Shown piece after piece: positions 1-9,140 of a stretch of 64,000 nucleotides of DNA. The first letter of the stretch is position 1. Every line of letters starts with the position of its first letter. This stretch comes from Adlercreutzia hattorii (GTDB lineage: Bacteria > Actinomycetota > Coriobacteriia > Coriobacteriales > Eggerthellaceae), in the NCBI RefSeq assembly GCF_011405655.1, contig NZ_AP022829.1:2279001-2343000 (forward strand). Reading direction: 5' to 3'. The position numbers were made by a program, and so were the translations under genes. The notes beneath the pieces are model-generated. The model worked only from the letters and a program-made list of their open reading frames with translations, did not search any database and was not told the origin of the DNA.

Positions 1-1103
1 CGCCGGTGAGCACCGCGAGCCACGGGGCGAAGTCGTCGGTCACCGTAAGCACCTGGGAGAGGATCTGCCCCAAAAGCGCCGCAGCTGCGGCCACGCCGCA
101 GGCGAAGCCCGACGCCACGTTCGCCGGCAATTCGCGGTTGCGCACCACGGCGAGCAGCACCGCGCACCCCAGCAGGGCGAGGACGATGTAGAACACGTAG
201 AGGGCCACCACCGAGGCATCCCGCGGGAACGTGCCTGCGGGAAACGCGCCCAGCACTACGAACGCCGCCGCCATAAGGGGCACGAGGATGCGGTAGGACC
301 AGGGCAGCAGGGGCGTGCGCCCCCACAAAAAGCAGACGCCGAACATCACGAGCGCCGCAACCGCTCCCCCGAGAAACGACGCCTGCACGACGCCGAAAGC
401 GCTATGGGCCATCACGTCGGTCATGAACGCGTACACGGCGAACCCCAGAAGGGGCAGCCAGGTCACCGACACGAGGCGGCGCATCGTGTCGGCGGGACGG
501 GCGAGAGGAAGCGCAGGGTCGCCCATGCGGGCGGCCACCGGCGGCACGACGACTCCCGCCACGAGCAGCAGGCAGAACACGGGGACGAGCGCCGAGGGCG
601 GCAGCAGCGCGAGAATCCAGCCGACAAAGGAGGCCGTCAGCACGACGAAAGCGCACAGGACGAGGGCCTGGTCGATGGGGACGGCCACGGCTCGGGCCCA
701 TTCCGCCACCAGCAGGGGCAGCGCCGCCCCCGCCAAAAGCCCCGCGCCTACGGCCGCCGCCGGCAGCGGCATCGGGGCGAACAGAAGGCCCACGGCGCCC
801 ATCGTGCCGAGCAGGTAGGCTGCGGCCGCGATGGCAGTGACCCGGGCGCGTGCGAACACTTTGCGCGGGCGCTGCAAGCCGCGCAGGAGCACCACGACCG
901 ACGAGGTGACGGCGGCGAGAAGCAGCGCGAACAGAAACGTGTCGGCGATTGCCTCGAACTGAGGGGCCTCGGCGAACGCCCCGATAGTCGGTGCATGGGC
1001 GGGCAGCGTGGCCACAAAAGCAACGAGAGCGAGATGAATAGGGCGCAGGGCGAGCGGGGCGCGTCCATCGTCGCCGGCATCGCGCAACGCGAAACCCTCC
1101 ATG
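1..1103 (-). CDS. Membrane-anchored LuxR-type regulator, N-terminal part (truncated by window edge)
   Basis: This reading frame starts at an ATG at 1103 and stays open to the window edge, giving 367 residues with no stop. The translation is almost wholly hydrophobic, with about ten to twelve predicted membrane segments broken by short Arg-containing loops (for example RGLQRPRKVFARAR). An AAGGAG lies about 11 nt upstream. It matches the N-terminal part of the Eggerthellaceae family that joins an MFS-like membrane domain to a C-terminal LuxR helix-turn-helix, of which a complete example lies at 7378-8925. The HTH itself would lie outside the window, so the regulator call is inference. It could be a plain polytopic membrane protein. 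Confidence 0.7.
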
Positions 1104-1354
1104 GCCTTTCCGTCTCCTTTCTTCGCTCCGGTACCTAAACGAGATGTCCGCACATCGCCGGGCGATCGCGCGACACAGCGCACCGAGCCGGCGCGCTCCC
1201 TTCCAAACGCCGATTCTAGCATCGCCGCGGGATAGCGCCCGTCGATCCGGGAACTCGTGGCCGACCTGTGATAATGCAGCCGGACGCATCTGTTTCCGAC
1301 TGCGTTTTCCACAATACCCAAAAAGTGCGATGTCCTTACCCATAAGCGGCGATG

Positions 1355-1543
1355 GCGCCCGACGGCCGCACTCCCTATAGTGGACGTCGTTCCTCTTGGA
1401 GGCGGACTCCCACGGCTTGGTCTTCTGGGGCCATTGAGGCCAGGCCGCTCCGCCTTCACCAAGGGCTATGCGGGAACCTGGCGCAGCGCGCCGGGAACTC
1501 GAGGGGCGGCGGTTCTCCTTTCTGGCCGCCGCCCGCTTTCTTT
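1355..1543 (+). ncRNA. Candidate structured RNA with 6S-like (ssrS-like) architecture
   Basis: No convincing protein is encoded here, but the plus strand folds into a long interrupted rod. Helices pair 1389-1393 with 1473-1477, 1395-1399 with 1459-1463, 1401-1406 with 1449-1454, and 1413-1424 with 1436-1447. Below the rod is a large internal bubble. Its 3' side carries a small hairpin (GGCGC at 1480-1484, GCGCC at 1488-1492), and a closing stem pairs 1365-1369 with 1506-1510. A closing stem, a central bubble with a 3'-side hairpin and a long apical rod is the 6S RNA plan. A terminator-like hairpin follows at about the right length. No sequence signature was recognised, so this is a structural inference by eye. 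Confidence 0.35.
1504..1543 (+). terminator. Terminator-like hairpin ending the candidate RNA
   Basis: A 9-bp perfect GC stem pairs GGGCGGCGG at 1504-1512 with CCGCCGCCC at 1526-1534. It is followed by GCTTTCTTT. The weak T-tract lies on the plus-strand side. The 5' arm overlaps the closing stem of the candidate RNA, so the two folds compete. Confidence 0.5.
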
Positions 1544-1601
1544 ACCTTGTGCTAACTCGGAACGGCCGCGTATCATCAGGGGGACCACGGCCGGAATCGC
1601 A

Positions 1602-1643
1602 GGGCCGCCGCGTCGGAGAGAGACGCAGCGGCCCTTCTTTTTT
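1602..1643 (+). terminator. Strong rho-independent terminator facing the lhr 3' end
   Basis: A 13-bp stem with a single mismatch pairs 1602-1614 with 1622-1634 and is followed by TTCTTTTTT. The T-tract is on the plus strand, so it stops transcripts coming from the left. On the minus strand no T-tract follows the stem. It would protect the convergent helicase gene from plus-strand read-through. Confidence 0.75.
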
Positions 1644-1656
1644 CGGCGAGGCCGCT

Positions 1657-4600
1657 CTAGAACGGGCTCGTATAGAGGCGCAGGCCGTCGGGGAGGCGCA
1701 CGAGACCGGCATCCTGGAGCCACGAAGCGGCCGGAGTGGCCAGAACATCGCGGCCGTTGAAGTGCTCGACGACGATCTTGCGTCGCGCGGCAGAGGCGCC
1801 CTCGCGCTTGAGGGCGGCGCGCACCGAGGCGACCAGGGCGGCGACGGCCGCCTCCAGCAGTTTTTCGTCGCCTGAAAACGCCAGCAGCGATTTCAGACGC
1901 GGCGCGGCCCAGAGCACCGGCACACCGTCGGCGATGACCACCATCGCCCCCTCGCGGCGGGACGGCCGCGCGGCCACGACGGCGGAATCGACCGCAGGGG
2001 CGTCGCCCGCCGCACCCCACGCCACGTCGGACCAGGAAATGCCGGCGCCGAAGAGGCACGCGGGGTCGTCGGCGGGAAGCGCGACGAGGGAGACGGGCGT
2101 TGACGCATCCGCAGGCTGGGCGAAGGCGCGCAGGGCCTCCACGGTCTCGCGCTGGGCAAACTGGGCCGGCCCCATGCCCTCCACGAACATGCCGCGCGCC
2201 AGATCGCCCGCGTCCTCCATGGCCTTGAGCACCGGGTACAGCGTCGTAAGCCCGCCGGGCACACCTGCCGCCAGCGCGATGTCGCGCGTCACAACCCCGT
2301 AGCGGTCGAGCAGCGATTCCACCAGAGACACCGCTTGTACCGTGGAACTCTGGCCGCTCGGCGCCAGGGCCGACCAGCGCCCGGCGAGGGCGGCGTCGAA
2401 GGCGGTCGCCGCAACCTGGCGGCCCACCACGGCCGCACGGGCCGCCATGCGGGCCTCACTGCGAAGAGACCGGCCCCGCCGGCTGCTCGCCCGCCGCCGC
2501 GAGGGCGAGGGCGTCTGGCCGCTGGCCGCGGACGCCGATGCCGCTGCGGCCAGCCCTCCGGCGCGGGGAAAGCCCAGACCGTCGCTGGTCGCCTTCCCCT
2601 GCCACACGAGCCGCTGCAGCGCCTCGGCCACCTCGCGATCCGTCGGCGCCACGGGCCCGGTGAGCCGCGCGGCACCATCCGCCAAGGCGCGAAATGGAAG
2701 CGGCCCTTGGGCTGCCAGCACGTGGCGCACGATGACATCCAGCGGAGGGTCTTCCAGGGCGCCTGCGTCATCTTGGCCCGGCTCGGCTACAGCGACTTCC
2801 GCCACGCCCGCCTGGGTGTCCTGGGACACTGGCGCCAGGGGCGAGTCCGTCGGGAAGAACGAGACGAGGTGCGCCTCCCCCGCTATCGACGCCGTCCACA
2901 GCACTTCGCCTGCGGCGATGAGCTCGTCCAGCATGGCAGGCCGATAGTCGGGCACGCGGACCGGCATCACGTCTCTCTCCCACTGCTCCATGGGGAGGGC
3001 CGCGCCCTCGAACTGCGCGATGACCTGGGCTACGCCGTCAATGCCCGCAAGCGTCGGCTCACCGGTGCGCGCGACGTCCTGGCGATCCAGCAGGAAGCGC
3101 ACATAGGCGTCGGCGGGAACGGGGCGCACCGCCTCGCGGGCCCGGGCGAGGGACCGGCTGCGCAAGCGGGCGAGCACGGTGCCGTCCGCCCAGCGGTCGG
3201 GCCCGAGGCGCACGAGCCTCCCCTCGGCGGCCAACCGCTCCAATGACTCCGCCGCAAGCGCCACGCCGACCCCCAGGCTAAAAGCGGCCTCTTCGCTGTC
3301 GAAAGGCCCGTGGGTGCGGGCGAAGCGGGCCGCGAGGCCATCCAGGGGACGGGACAGCTTTCCCTCCCTCTGAGCCCAGGAGGGAACCGCAATGCCGAGC
3401 ACCGCGCTCAAACGCGGGCCGTCATCGGCGGCGACCCATCTTTCCGCTCCGCCGATGACGGCGGGGAAAGCCCGCCGGTCCGCTTCCAAATTAGCAAGAA
3501 GAGCAGCCGCATCAGCGCCCGCGGAAAGAGCGCCCGCCTCGCCGTTCTCAGTGCGCGCAGCGACCTCCTCCACCGTGAGCGGCCCCAACTCCCGCAGAAG
3601 GTCGGCCACGCCTTCCGCGCCCCGCGCCTTCCAGCCCGCGACCGTCCGCTGCAGCTCGGCCACGGTGCGCGCCACCACCTCCGCATCCAGCATATCTTCC
3701 ACAGCACCGGTGCCCAGAAGCTCGCCCAGAAGCGCCGGATCCACAGACAGGAGCGACGCCTGGCGCTCGGCATGGGGTAGATCGCCCTCGTAGAGGTGCT
3801 CGCCCAGATACCCGAACACGAGCGGCGCCGCGAAGGGCGACGGCGCGGCCGTGCGAACTTCGCTCATCTTGATGGAGCCCGAGTCAAGACCGTCCATCAC
3901 CTCGCGCAGGGCTGGCAGGTCGAACACGTCCTGCAGACACTCGCGCAGAGCTTCCAGAACGATGGGGAAATCCTCCTCGCGCCGGGCCGCCTCCAAAAGC
4001 TGTCCGCCCTTGAGACGCTGCTGCCATAAAGGCGCCCGCTTGCCCGGGGCCGTCGGCGCCATGAGCAGAGCCCGGGCCGCGCATTCGCGGAAACGGGCGG
4101 CGAACAGGGCCGTGAACCCCACGCGCTCGCGCACGATGGATTCCAACTCGTCGGGATTGAAGCGGAACAGATCGCTTCCCGGTAGGGCGTCCTCGGTGGC
4201 GGGCACGCGCAGCACGATGCCGTCGTCGGAGGCCACCGCCTGCGGGTCGAAGCCCAGCGTGGAGGTAATGCGATGGGCCACGGCCAGCGCCCAGGGCTCG
4301 TGCACGCGGCGCCCGAAGGGAGAATGCAGAATGACGCGCATATCGCCCGTTTCATCGGGGCATGCCTCCACCACGAGCCGCCGATCCGTGGGCACCGCCC
4401 CGGTACAGGCGCGCTGCGCCTCTATGAGAGCCGCCAAGTTGCGCCGGGCGTCCTCGTCCAGCCCGTCGGCCATCAGGCGATCGCGCAGCGCCGGAGTCAT
4501 GGCATTCTTCCCCGAACGAGCCTCCGGCGCTTCGTCCCGTTCGGCAGCGCGCGCAATACCGCCGTCGAGCGCCCGCACAAGAGCCCCCCGGGCGCGGCCC

Positions 4601-6717
4601 GTCTCGTAGGGGCGACCAATGGCCTCGCCGTGCCAGAAAGGCAATCGCGCGGCGCGTCCCGGGGCCGCTTCCACGATAACCCGGTCGGCACCGATCTCCT
4701 TGATGCGCCAGGTGCTCGTACCCAGGGCGATGATGTCGCCCACACGCGACTCCATCACCATCTCCTCGTCCAGCTCGCCCACACGCCGGCGCCCCTGACG
4801 GGCGTCGCCCTCGGGCAGCACCACCGAGAACATGCCGCGATCGGGAATGGTACCCGCCGCCGTTACGGCCAGGCGCTGGGAACCGGGGCGCGGCGTGAGC
4901 AGCCCCGTCTCGCGATCCCACAGGATGCGCGGCGCGAACTCGGCCACCTCGCCCGAGCCGTAGCGCCCGGCGAGCATGTCGAGCACTCCCTCGAAGGAGC
5001 GTCGGCCCAAATCGGCATAGCAGGCCGACCGCCGCACGCAGGCGAGCCACTCGTCGGCTGGAAGGCCGTCCGGCGCCATGGCCACAGCGGCCACGGTCTG
5101 CTGGGCCAGCACATCGAGCGCATTGCGCACGAGCCGCGTGCTCTCGATGGCGCCGGCCTCCATGCCCTCGGCCATGACGGCGGCATCGATGACCTCCACC
5201 CGGGTACGCGGGAAGATGATGCCCTGGGAGCGGCCGCCCACCTGGTGGTTCGCCCGCCCCACGCGCTGCAGCCCGCTGGCCACCGAGGGCGGCGCGGCCA
5301 CCTGCAGCACCAAATCGATGGAACCCATATCGATGCCCAATTCCAAGCTGGAAGTGGCCACCACGCAGGGCAGCTCCCCCGCCTTCAGCTCCCGTTCCAC
5401 CTGCAGCCGCTTCTCCTTGGAGACCGATCCGTGATGGGCCTTCGCGATGACCACCGCGGGCTCGGTCACCAATTTGGTGGTGGAGCCGATGTCGGAGCGG
5501 AAGGCCGTCCCCGGCGCACCCCGCATGGCATCGGCGCCCGTGGGCACGCCGCGCACCGCATCGTCGCCGAAAGCCGTCGCATCGCCGCTACCCGCAGCTG
5601 CCCAGAAGCCGGCCACCTCGGAATGGGGCGCGTCCAAGCCGAGGCGCTTCGCGTACAGCTCGTTCAAGCGTGCCGTCAGCTTTTCGCACAAACCGCGCGA
5701 GTTCACGAAGACAATCGTGGATTTGTGGGCCAGCACCTCGTCCAGAATGGCCGCCTCGATATGGGGCCAGATGGAGGAGCTGCCCAGGCGGCTGTCAGGA
5801 TGCGGCGCGGGCGACGCGCCCTCGGCCATGACAGCCCGCAGCGCCCGATCGGATTTCCATGCATCCTCGACGGGTGCCCGGCGCGGACCGGCGCCCCGCT
5901 GCCGCGTGCCGTCCCCGGCACCGGCAAATCCCCCGAAGGCGGGGACGGCCGTCATGTCGCGCACGGGCACGCGCACCGAAAGATCGAGGCTCGGAAGCGC
6001 CTCCGTGGCTACCACCGTCACGGGCCGCACGCCGCCGAGGAACCGGGCCACTTCCTCGCGCGGGCGCACCGTGGCCGACAGCCCGATGCGCTGGGCCGGA
6101 GCCTCCAGCAAATCGTCCAGCCGCTCCAAAGACAGCGACAGGTGCGCCCCGCGCTTGTCGCCGGCCAGGGCGTGCACCTCGTCCACGATGACCGTCTCAA
6201 CCGTGCGCAGCGCCTCTCGGGCCGCCGAGGTGAGCATGAGGTACAGCGACTCGGGCGTCGTGATGAGAATGTCGGGCGGATTGCGGGCGATCTTGCGGCG
6301 CTCGTCAGCGGGGGTGTCGCCGGTGCGCATGGCCGTGCGGATTTCGGGGGCTTTCGCGCCACGGCGCGCGCTCTCGACGGCCGCCAGCTCGGAGATGGCC
6401 GAAAGCGGCCCCTGCAAGTTGCGGTCCACATCGGCGCCGAGAGCCTTCAGGGGCGATACGTACAGCACGCGCACGCCGCGAACCCACTTCTCGCCTGTTT
6501 CAGCGACCCGAGCCTTCTCGCCCATGAGCGCGTCGATCGCCCACAGGAACGCCGCCAGCGTCTTGCCCGAGCCCGTCGGCGCTATCACGAACGCGTTCTC
6601 GCCCCGCGCGATGGCCTTCCACGCCTCGCCCTGCACCGCCGTGGGCGCCCCGAAGGCATCGGCGAACCAGTGGCGCACCGGTTCCGAGAACGAGGCCATG
6701 GCCTCAGCATCATCCAT
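1657..6717 (-). CDS. lhr: Lhr-type large DEAD/DEAH helicase
   Basis: The product is a 1686-residue superfamily 2 helicase that would unwind nucleic acid using ATP, with roles in DNA repair or RNA handling known for Lhr proteins. Walker A (APTGSGKT) is at residues 46-53, the DEVH box at 179-182, SAT at about 214-216, and the second RecA lobe has QRVGRANHQ near residue 490. The long C-terminal half fits the winged-helix and Lhr core region. Bacterial Lhr proteins are usually about 1400-1550 residues. The excess lies in inserts such as the segment near residues 265-310 and a basic Ser/Arg-rich stretch near 1410-1440. The start is the ATG before DDAEAM, with a purine-rich stretch (AGGGGAA) upstream. 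It is a single-gene unit. Confidence 0.93.
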   Translation of the reverse strand: MDDAEAMASFSEPVRHWFADAFGAPTAVQGEAWKAIARGENAFVIAPTGSGKTLAAFLWAIDALMGEKARVAETGEKWVRGVRVLYVSPLKALGADVDRNLQGPLSAISELAAVESARRGAKAPEIRTAMRTGDTPADERRKIARNPPDILITTPESLYLMLTSAAREALRTVETVIVDEVHALAGDKRGAHLSLSLERLDDLLEAPAQRIGLSATVRPREEVARFLGGVRPVTVVATEALPSLDLSVRVPVRDMTAVPAFGGFAGAGDGTRQRGAGPRRAPVEDAWKSDRALRAVMAEGASPAPHPDSRLGSSSIWPHIEAAILDEVLAHKSTIVFVNSRGLCEKLTARLNELYAKRLGLDAPHSEVAGFWAAAGSGDATAFGDDAVRGVPTGADAMRGAPGTAFRSDIGSTTKLVTEPAVVIAKAHHGSVSKEKRLQVERELKAGELPCVVATSSLELGIDMGSIDLVLQVAAPPSVASGLQRVGRANHQVGGRSQGIIFPRTRVEVIDAAVMAEGMEAGAIESTRLVRNALDVLAQQTVAAVAMAPDGLPADEWLACVRRSACYADLGRRSFEGVLDMLAGRYGSGEVAEFAPRILWDRETGLLTPRPGSQRLAVTAAGTIPDRGMFSVVLPEGDARQGRRRVGELDEEMVMESRVGDIIALGTSTWRIKEIGADRVIVEAAPGRAARLPFWHGEAIGRPYETGRARGALVRALDGGIARAAERDEAPEARSGKNAMTPALRDRLMADGLDEDARRNLAALIEAQRACTGAVPTDRRLVVEACPDETGDMRVILHSPFGRRVHEPWALAVAHRITSTLGFDPQAVASDDGIVLRVPATEDALPGSDLFRFNPDELESIVRERVGFTALFAARFRECAARALLMAPTAPGKRAPLWQQRLKGGQLLEAARREEDFPIVLEALRECLQDVFDLPALREVMDGLDSGSIKMSEVRTAAPSPFAAPLVFGYLGEHLYEGDLPHAERQASLLSVDPALLGELLGTGAVEDMLDAEVVARTVAELQRTVAGWKARGAEGVADLLRELGPLTVEEVAARTENGEAGALSAGADAAALLANLEADRRAFPAVIGGAERWVAADDGPRLSAVLGIAVPSWAQREGKLSRPLDGLAARFARTHGPFDSEEAAFSLGVGVALAAESLERLAAEGRLVRLGPDRWADGTVLARLRSRSLARAREAVRPVPADAYVRFLLDRQDVARTGEPTLAGIDGVAQVIAQFEGAALPMEQWERDVMPVRVPDYRPAMLDELIAAGEVLWTASIAGEAHLVSFFPTDSPLAPVSQDTQAGVAEVAVAEPGQDDAGALEDPPLDVIVRHVLAAQGPLPFRALADGAARLTGPVAPTDREVAEALQRLVWQGKATSDGLGFPRAGGLAAAASASAASGQTPSPSRRRASSRRGRSLRSEARMAARAAVVGRQVAATAFDAALAGRWSALAPSGQSSTVQAVSLVESLLDRYGVVTRDIALAAGVPGGLTTLYPVLKAMEDAGDLARGMFVEGMGPAQFAQRETVEALRAFAQPADASTPVSLVALPADDPACLFGAGISWSDVAWGAAGDAPAVDSAVVAARPSRREGAMVVIADGVPVLWAAPRLKSLLAFSGDEKLLEAAVAALVASVRAALKREGASAARRKIVVEHFNGRDVLATPAASWLQDAGLVRLPDGLRLYTSPF

Positions 6718-6745
6718 AGGTAAGTTCCCCTATCAACTACTGCTC

Positions 6746-7051
6746 TTAAGCCACGTCCACTGATGCAAGGTCTTTGTCGACAAGCCATCGCAAATAGTCG
6801 GAGCGCTTCATGCCTAAGCTATCCGCCCGCTTATCCATGCGCTCGATCTTCTGCTCGGTCTCCTTAAAGCCCATGAGCCTCAAATGCTCCCCAAACTTGA
6901 GGGGGCGCCCGACAACGACTTCGCCGACCGACACACCCGGGATCTCCCCCCGCACAAGCATGTCGTCCCATTCCTCGATCTGTTCCTGGGTAACACCAAA
7001 ATAGTCTTCGATTTCCTTTGGGGACATGTTCTCAAAATCCTTTTTGGACAT
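6746..7051 (-). CDS. Small ribbon-helix-helix-like protein, antitoxin-like, without visible toxin
   Basis: This 101-residue acidic protein has a strong ribosome binding site (AAGGAGG, 6 nt before the ATG). The last 30 residues (about 70-95, KRADSLGMKRSDYLRWLV) resemble a ribbon-helix-helix DNA-binding segment of the CopG/antitoxin type. The N-terminus contains PKEIEDYFGVTQEQIEEWDD, a possible small helical motif. No toxin-sized gene lies beside it: the helicase start is only 28 bp downstream. The leader carries two promoter-like sites, each overlapping an inverted repeat, which suggests autoregulation. The family name is not certain. Confidence 0.7.
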   Translation of the reverse strand: MSKKDFENMSPKEIEDYFGVTQEQIEEWDDMLVRGEIPGVSVGEVVVGRPLKFGEHLRLMGFKETEQKIERMDKRADSLGMKRSDYLRWLVDKDLASVDVA

Positions 7052-7138
7052 TACTGCCTCCTTGCAAGTCCGAGTTCCCGGAGAACACTTTTTGTAGGCG
7101 GCGTGAAAGCATGGTATATCAGCAGTACAGCTACCTAC

Positions 7139-7158
7139 TTTCGTTAAACGAAATTATA
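7139..7158 (-). promoter_or_regulatory. Inverted repeat over a second -10 box upstream of the RHH gene
   Basis: TTTCGTT and AACGAAA form a perfect 7-bp inverted repeat around one base at 7139-7153. It touches a minus-strand TATAAT at 7153-7158. A weak -35 (TTGCCG) lies 17 bp upstream. This looks like an operator covering a promoter about 100 bp before the small RHH gene. Confidence 0.5.
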
Positions 7159-7309
7159 CTGCAGGGCGAGCGGCTCGGCAACAACCATCAACAAGCGTTG
7201 CCTCGCTGAAACCGTCTGAGAAAATGTGAGGGAAAACGGCCCATGACAGCCTCCTTTACATCGGACGGCTGTCCTTCGAGCACAGAAGTTAGGGATATAC
7301 CCAGCCTTT

Positions 7310-7356
7310 AGAACATTTGTTTTCGTTCATTATAAGGGAACAGATGTTCTTGTCAA
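7310..7356 (-). promoter_or_regulatory. Consensus sigma-70 promoter with overlapping palindromic operator
   Basis: On the minus strand TTGACA (7351-7356) and TATAAT (7329-7334) are exact consensus boxes with a 16-bp spacer. A 12-bp inverted repeat with one mismatch (AGAACATTTGTT at 7310-7321, AACAGATGTTCT at 7339-7350) has one arm filling most of the spacer and the other over the expected start region. The only gene in range is the small RHH gene at 7051. The regions at 7052-7138 and 7159-7309 hold nothing else I recognise. Confidence 0.7.
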
Positions 7357-7377
7357 GAGTAAGTTTCGCCAACTTGC

Positions 7378-8925
7378 CTATGAAACCGAGACGGGCGCCG
7401 CCTCCCCCGTTCCCTCCTGGTAGGACTCGATGAGATCGATGAGCTCTTGCTTGGAATGCACGTCGGTCTTGGCGTATATGTGCTTGATGTGCGTCTCGAT
7501 GGTGCTCTTGGAAAGGGTCATGACCTCGCGCATGTAGGGCACCGATCGGCCGCGGCCCAGATAGCGCAGCACCTCGGTCTCGCGCGGCGAGAGCTTGAAG
7601 GCCTCAGCCATGGCCGCCACGTAGTCGACGGGCTCGGCGATCGGCGCCGCGCAGGTTCCCTTCCCAGCCTCTTGCGCCACGACACTTCCGGCAAGCCCCT
7701 CTCTCGACGTCACCTCCGACCCCAACCGCACCCCAGCGCCGATTTCCGCTGCAACCGGGCCCAAAGCCCCGGCAACTCCCAGCATCCCCGGCGACTCAAA
7801 GCGTTTCTGCAGGTGCAGAAACAGCGGCAGCATCACCACGCACAGGCACACGAGCGCCAAGTACAGCGGCAGGCCAAAGCGCGGCGATACCGATGCCCCC
7901 AGTATCGCGCCCGCGAGAAATCCCAGCTGAACCATGGCACGGAAGATGCCGAACGTCTCGCTGGGAAGACAGAATCCCTTCGCCGTGATGCGCGCGAAGA
8001 TCGCGAAGAACAGCACCTCCACGTACAGAGCCGCCGCACAGGCGAGCACCGAGGCGAGCACATTGCACGCCGGGTCGTCCAACGCCCGCAGCGAAAGCGA
8101 GAACACGATGAGCGGAATGGCCCACTCGTACAGAAACGAGAAGCTCATACGGCTGGTATGGGCAATGGCGAACACGGCGATGAGCCCCGCCACCACGCCA
8201 CCAGCGATATAGAAGAGGATGCCGCGATCGTCCATGCCGAGCGCGACCAAACTCTCGGGGGAAGCGCTCGTCACCACGCACCCTGTGGCAATACTGCACA
8301 CCATGGAGCAGAATGCCAATTTGACGAGGGAGGGAAGCACGCCGGAAAACGGCTCGATGGGCTCAGGGAAGGCGAAGCCCTCCGGTTGGTCGTTCTTGCA
8401 GAGCAGCAGCATGAGGCTCGATGCCAAAGGAAGCAGCGCCGCCACGATGCCCGAGACGGGCGCCGGAATCAGATAGATCAGCAGCACGGCCGCTACGAAC
8501 ACCGCCAGCGACGAGGGAATGCTCGCCTCGGTGACCTCGAGATCCACCTGGCAGAACAACTCGCCCCATGCTATCCAGAGCACTGCCGAGGCCAGCCCTC
8601 CCACGGCGCTGGTGAAAAGCAGCAGAAGGCCGTCGGGCATCACGAAGAACAGCAAGGTCGTCGCGGACACCACCGCCGATGCGGCCAAAACAAATCCCGG
8701 GGCCAAAGGTGCTCGCCGCCGGGGACGAAAGGCGAGCACGAGAAGCCCGACCGCCGACGCCGCGAGCGAGATGCGCAATGTATCGACGCCGCGCGCGCTA
8801 TCGGGCGCGAAGATGCCGTTCGAGAACCACGACCCGTACACCCAGGCGATTAAAAGGCCCAGGCCCAAGTAGCGCAGCCGCGCCTGACGAAAAAACGAAT
8901 CGAGCGATTGCACCCACGCGAACAC
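7378..8925 (-). CDS. Membrane-anchored LuxR-family transcriptional regulator
   Basis: About 440 residues of alternating hydrophobic segments (twelve membrane spans predicted by eye) are followed by a C-terminal LuxR HTH containing SPRETEVLRYLGRG and KSTIETHIKHIYAK. This is the large Eggerthellaceae regulator family, often placed beside or divergent from a respiratory reductase gene, as here with the flavoprotein at 9141. The GTG at 8925 is preferred because GGGGAGGAG lies 5 nt before it. An ATG at 8958 would add 11 residues but has a poorer binding site. The membrane part probably senses or binds a small molecule; the ligand is unknown. Confidence 0.9.
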   Translation of the reverse strand: MFAWVQSLDSFFRQARLRYLGLGLLIAWVYGSWFSNGIFAPDSARGVDTLRISLAASAVGLLVLAFRPRRRAPLAPGFVLAASAVVSATTLLFFVMPDGLLLLFTSAVGGLASAVLWIAWGELFCQVDLEVTEASIPSSLAVFVAAVLLIYLIPAPVSGIVAALLPLASSLMLLLCKNDQPEGFAFPEPIEPFSGVLPSLVKLAFCSMVCSIATGCVVTSASPESLVALGMDDRGILFYIAGGVVAGLIAVFAIAHTSRMSFSFLYEWAIPLIVFSLSLRALDDPACNVLASVLACAAALYVEVLFFAIFARITAKGFCLPSETFGIFRAMVQLGFLAGAILGASVSPRFGLPLYLALVCLCVVMLPLFLHLQKRFESPGMLGVAGALGPVAAEIGAGVRLGSEVTSREGLAGSVVAQEAGKGTCAAPIAEPVDYVAAMAEAFKLSPRETEVLRYLGRGRSVPYMREVMTLSKSTIETHIKHIYAKTDVHSKQELIDLIESYQEGTGEAAPVSVS

Positions 8926-9140
8926 GGCTCTCCTCCCCTTGAGCTTCCAACAATTCATTGTACCTGCCGCGCCCGATATGGCAACTCACGTGAAAGGGGT
9001 GATGCTTCTGAACAGGAAAAACAAAAAATCACGGAGTAGCACGATGGCAGAGGACGCCGGTAAGGCGCACACTGGACTCGCGCTCGACCCCCGAATCGGA
9101 TGCGCCGAGCAACGCGAAAAAGAGAAGGAAGGGACCTATC

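Noticed and set aside
402-1343. A 313-residue Arg-rich minus-strand frame and several plus-strand frames over 315-1138.
   Set aside because: They are out of frame with the hydrophobic membrane protein read from 1103, have Arg/Gly/Ala bias typical of GC-rich shadow frames and lack ribosome binding sites.
1575-1645. A T-box-like stretch (GGGGGACCACGG before a terminator).
   Set aside because: It lacks the conserved GGTGGNACCGCG core and stem I features, and there is no plus-strand gene after it to control.
4273-6723. An 816-residue plus-strand frame opposite the helicase gene.
   Set aside because: It is the antisense frame of lhr, rich in His, Gly and Arg, with no recognisable motif.
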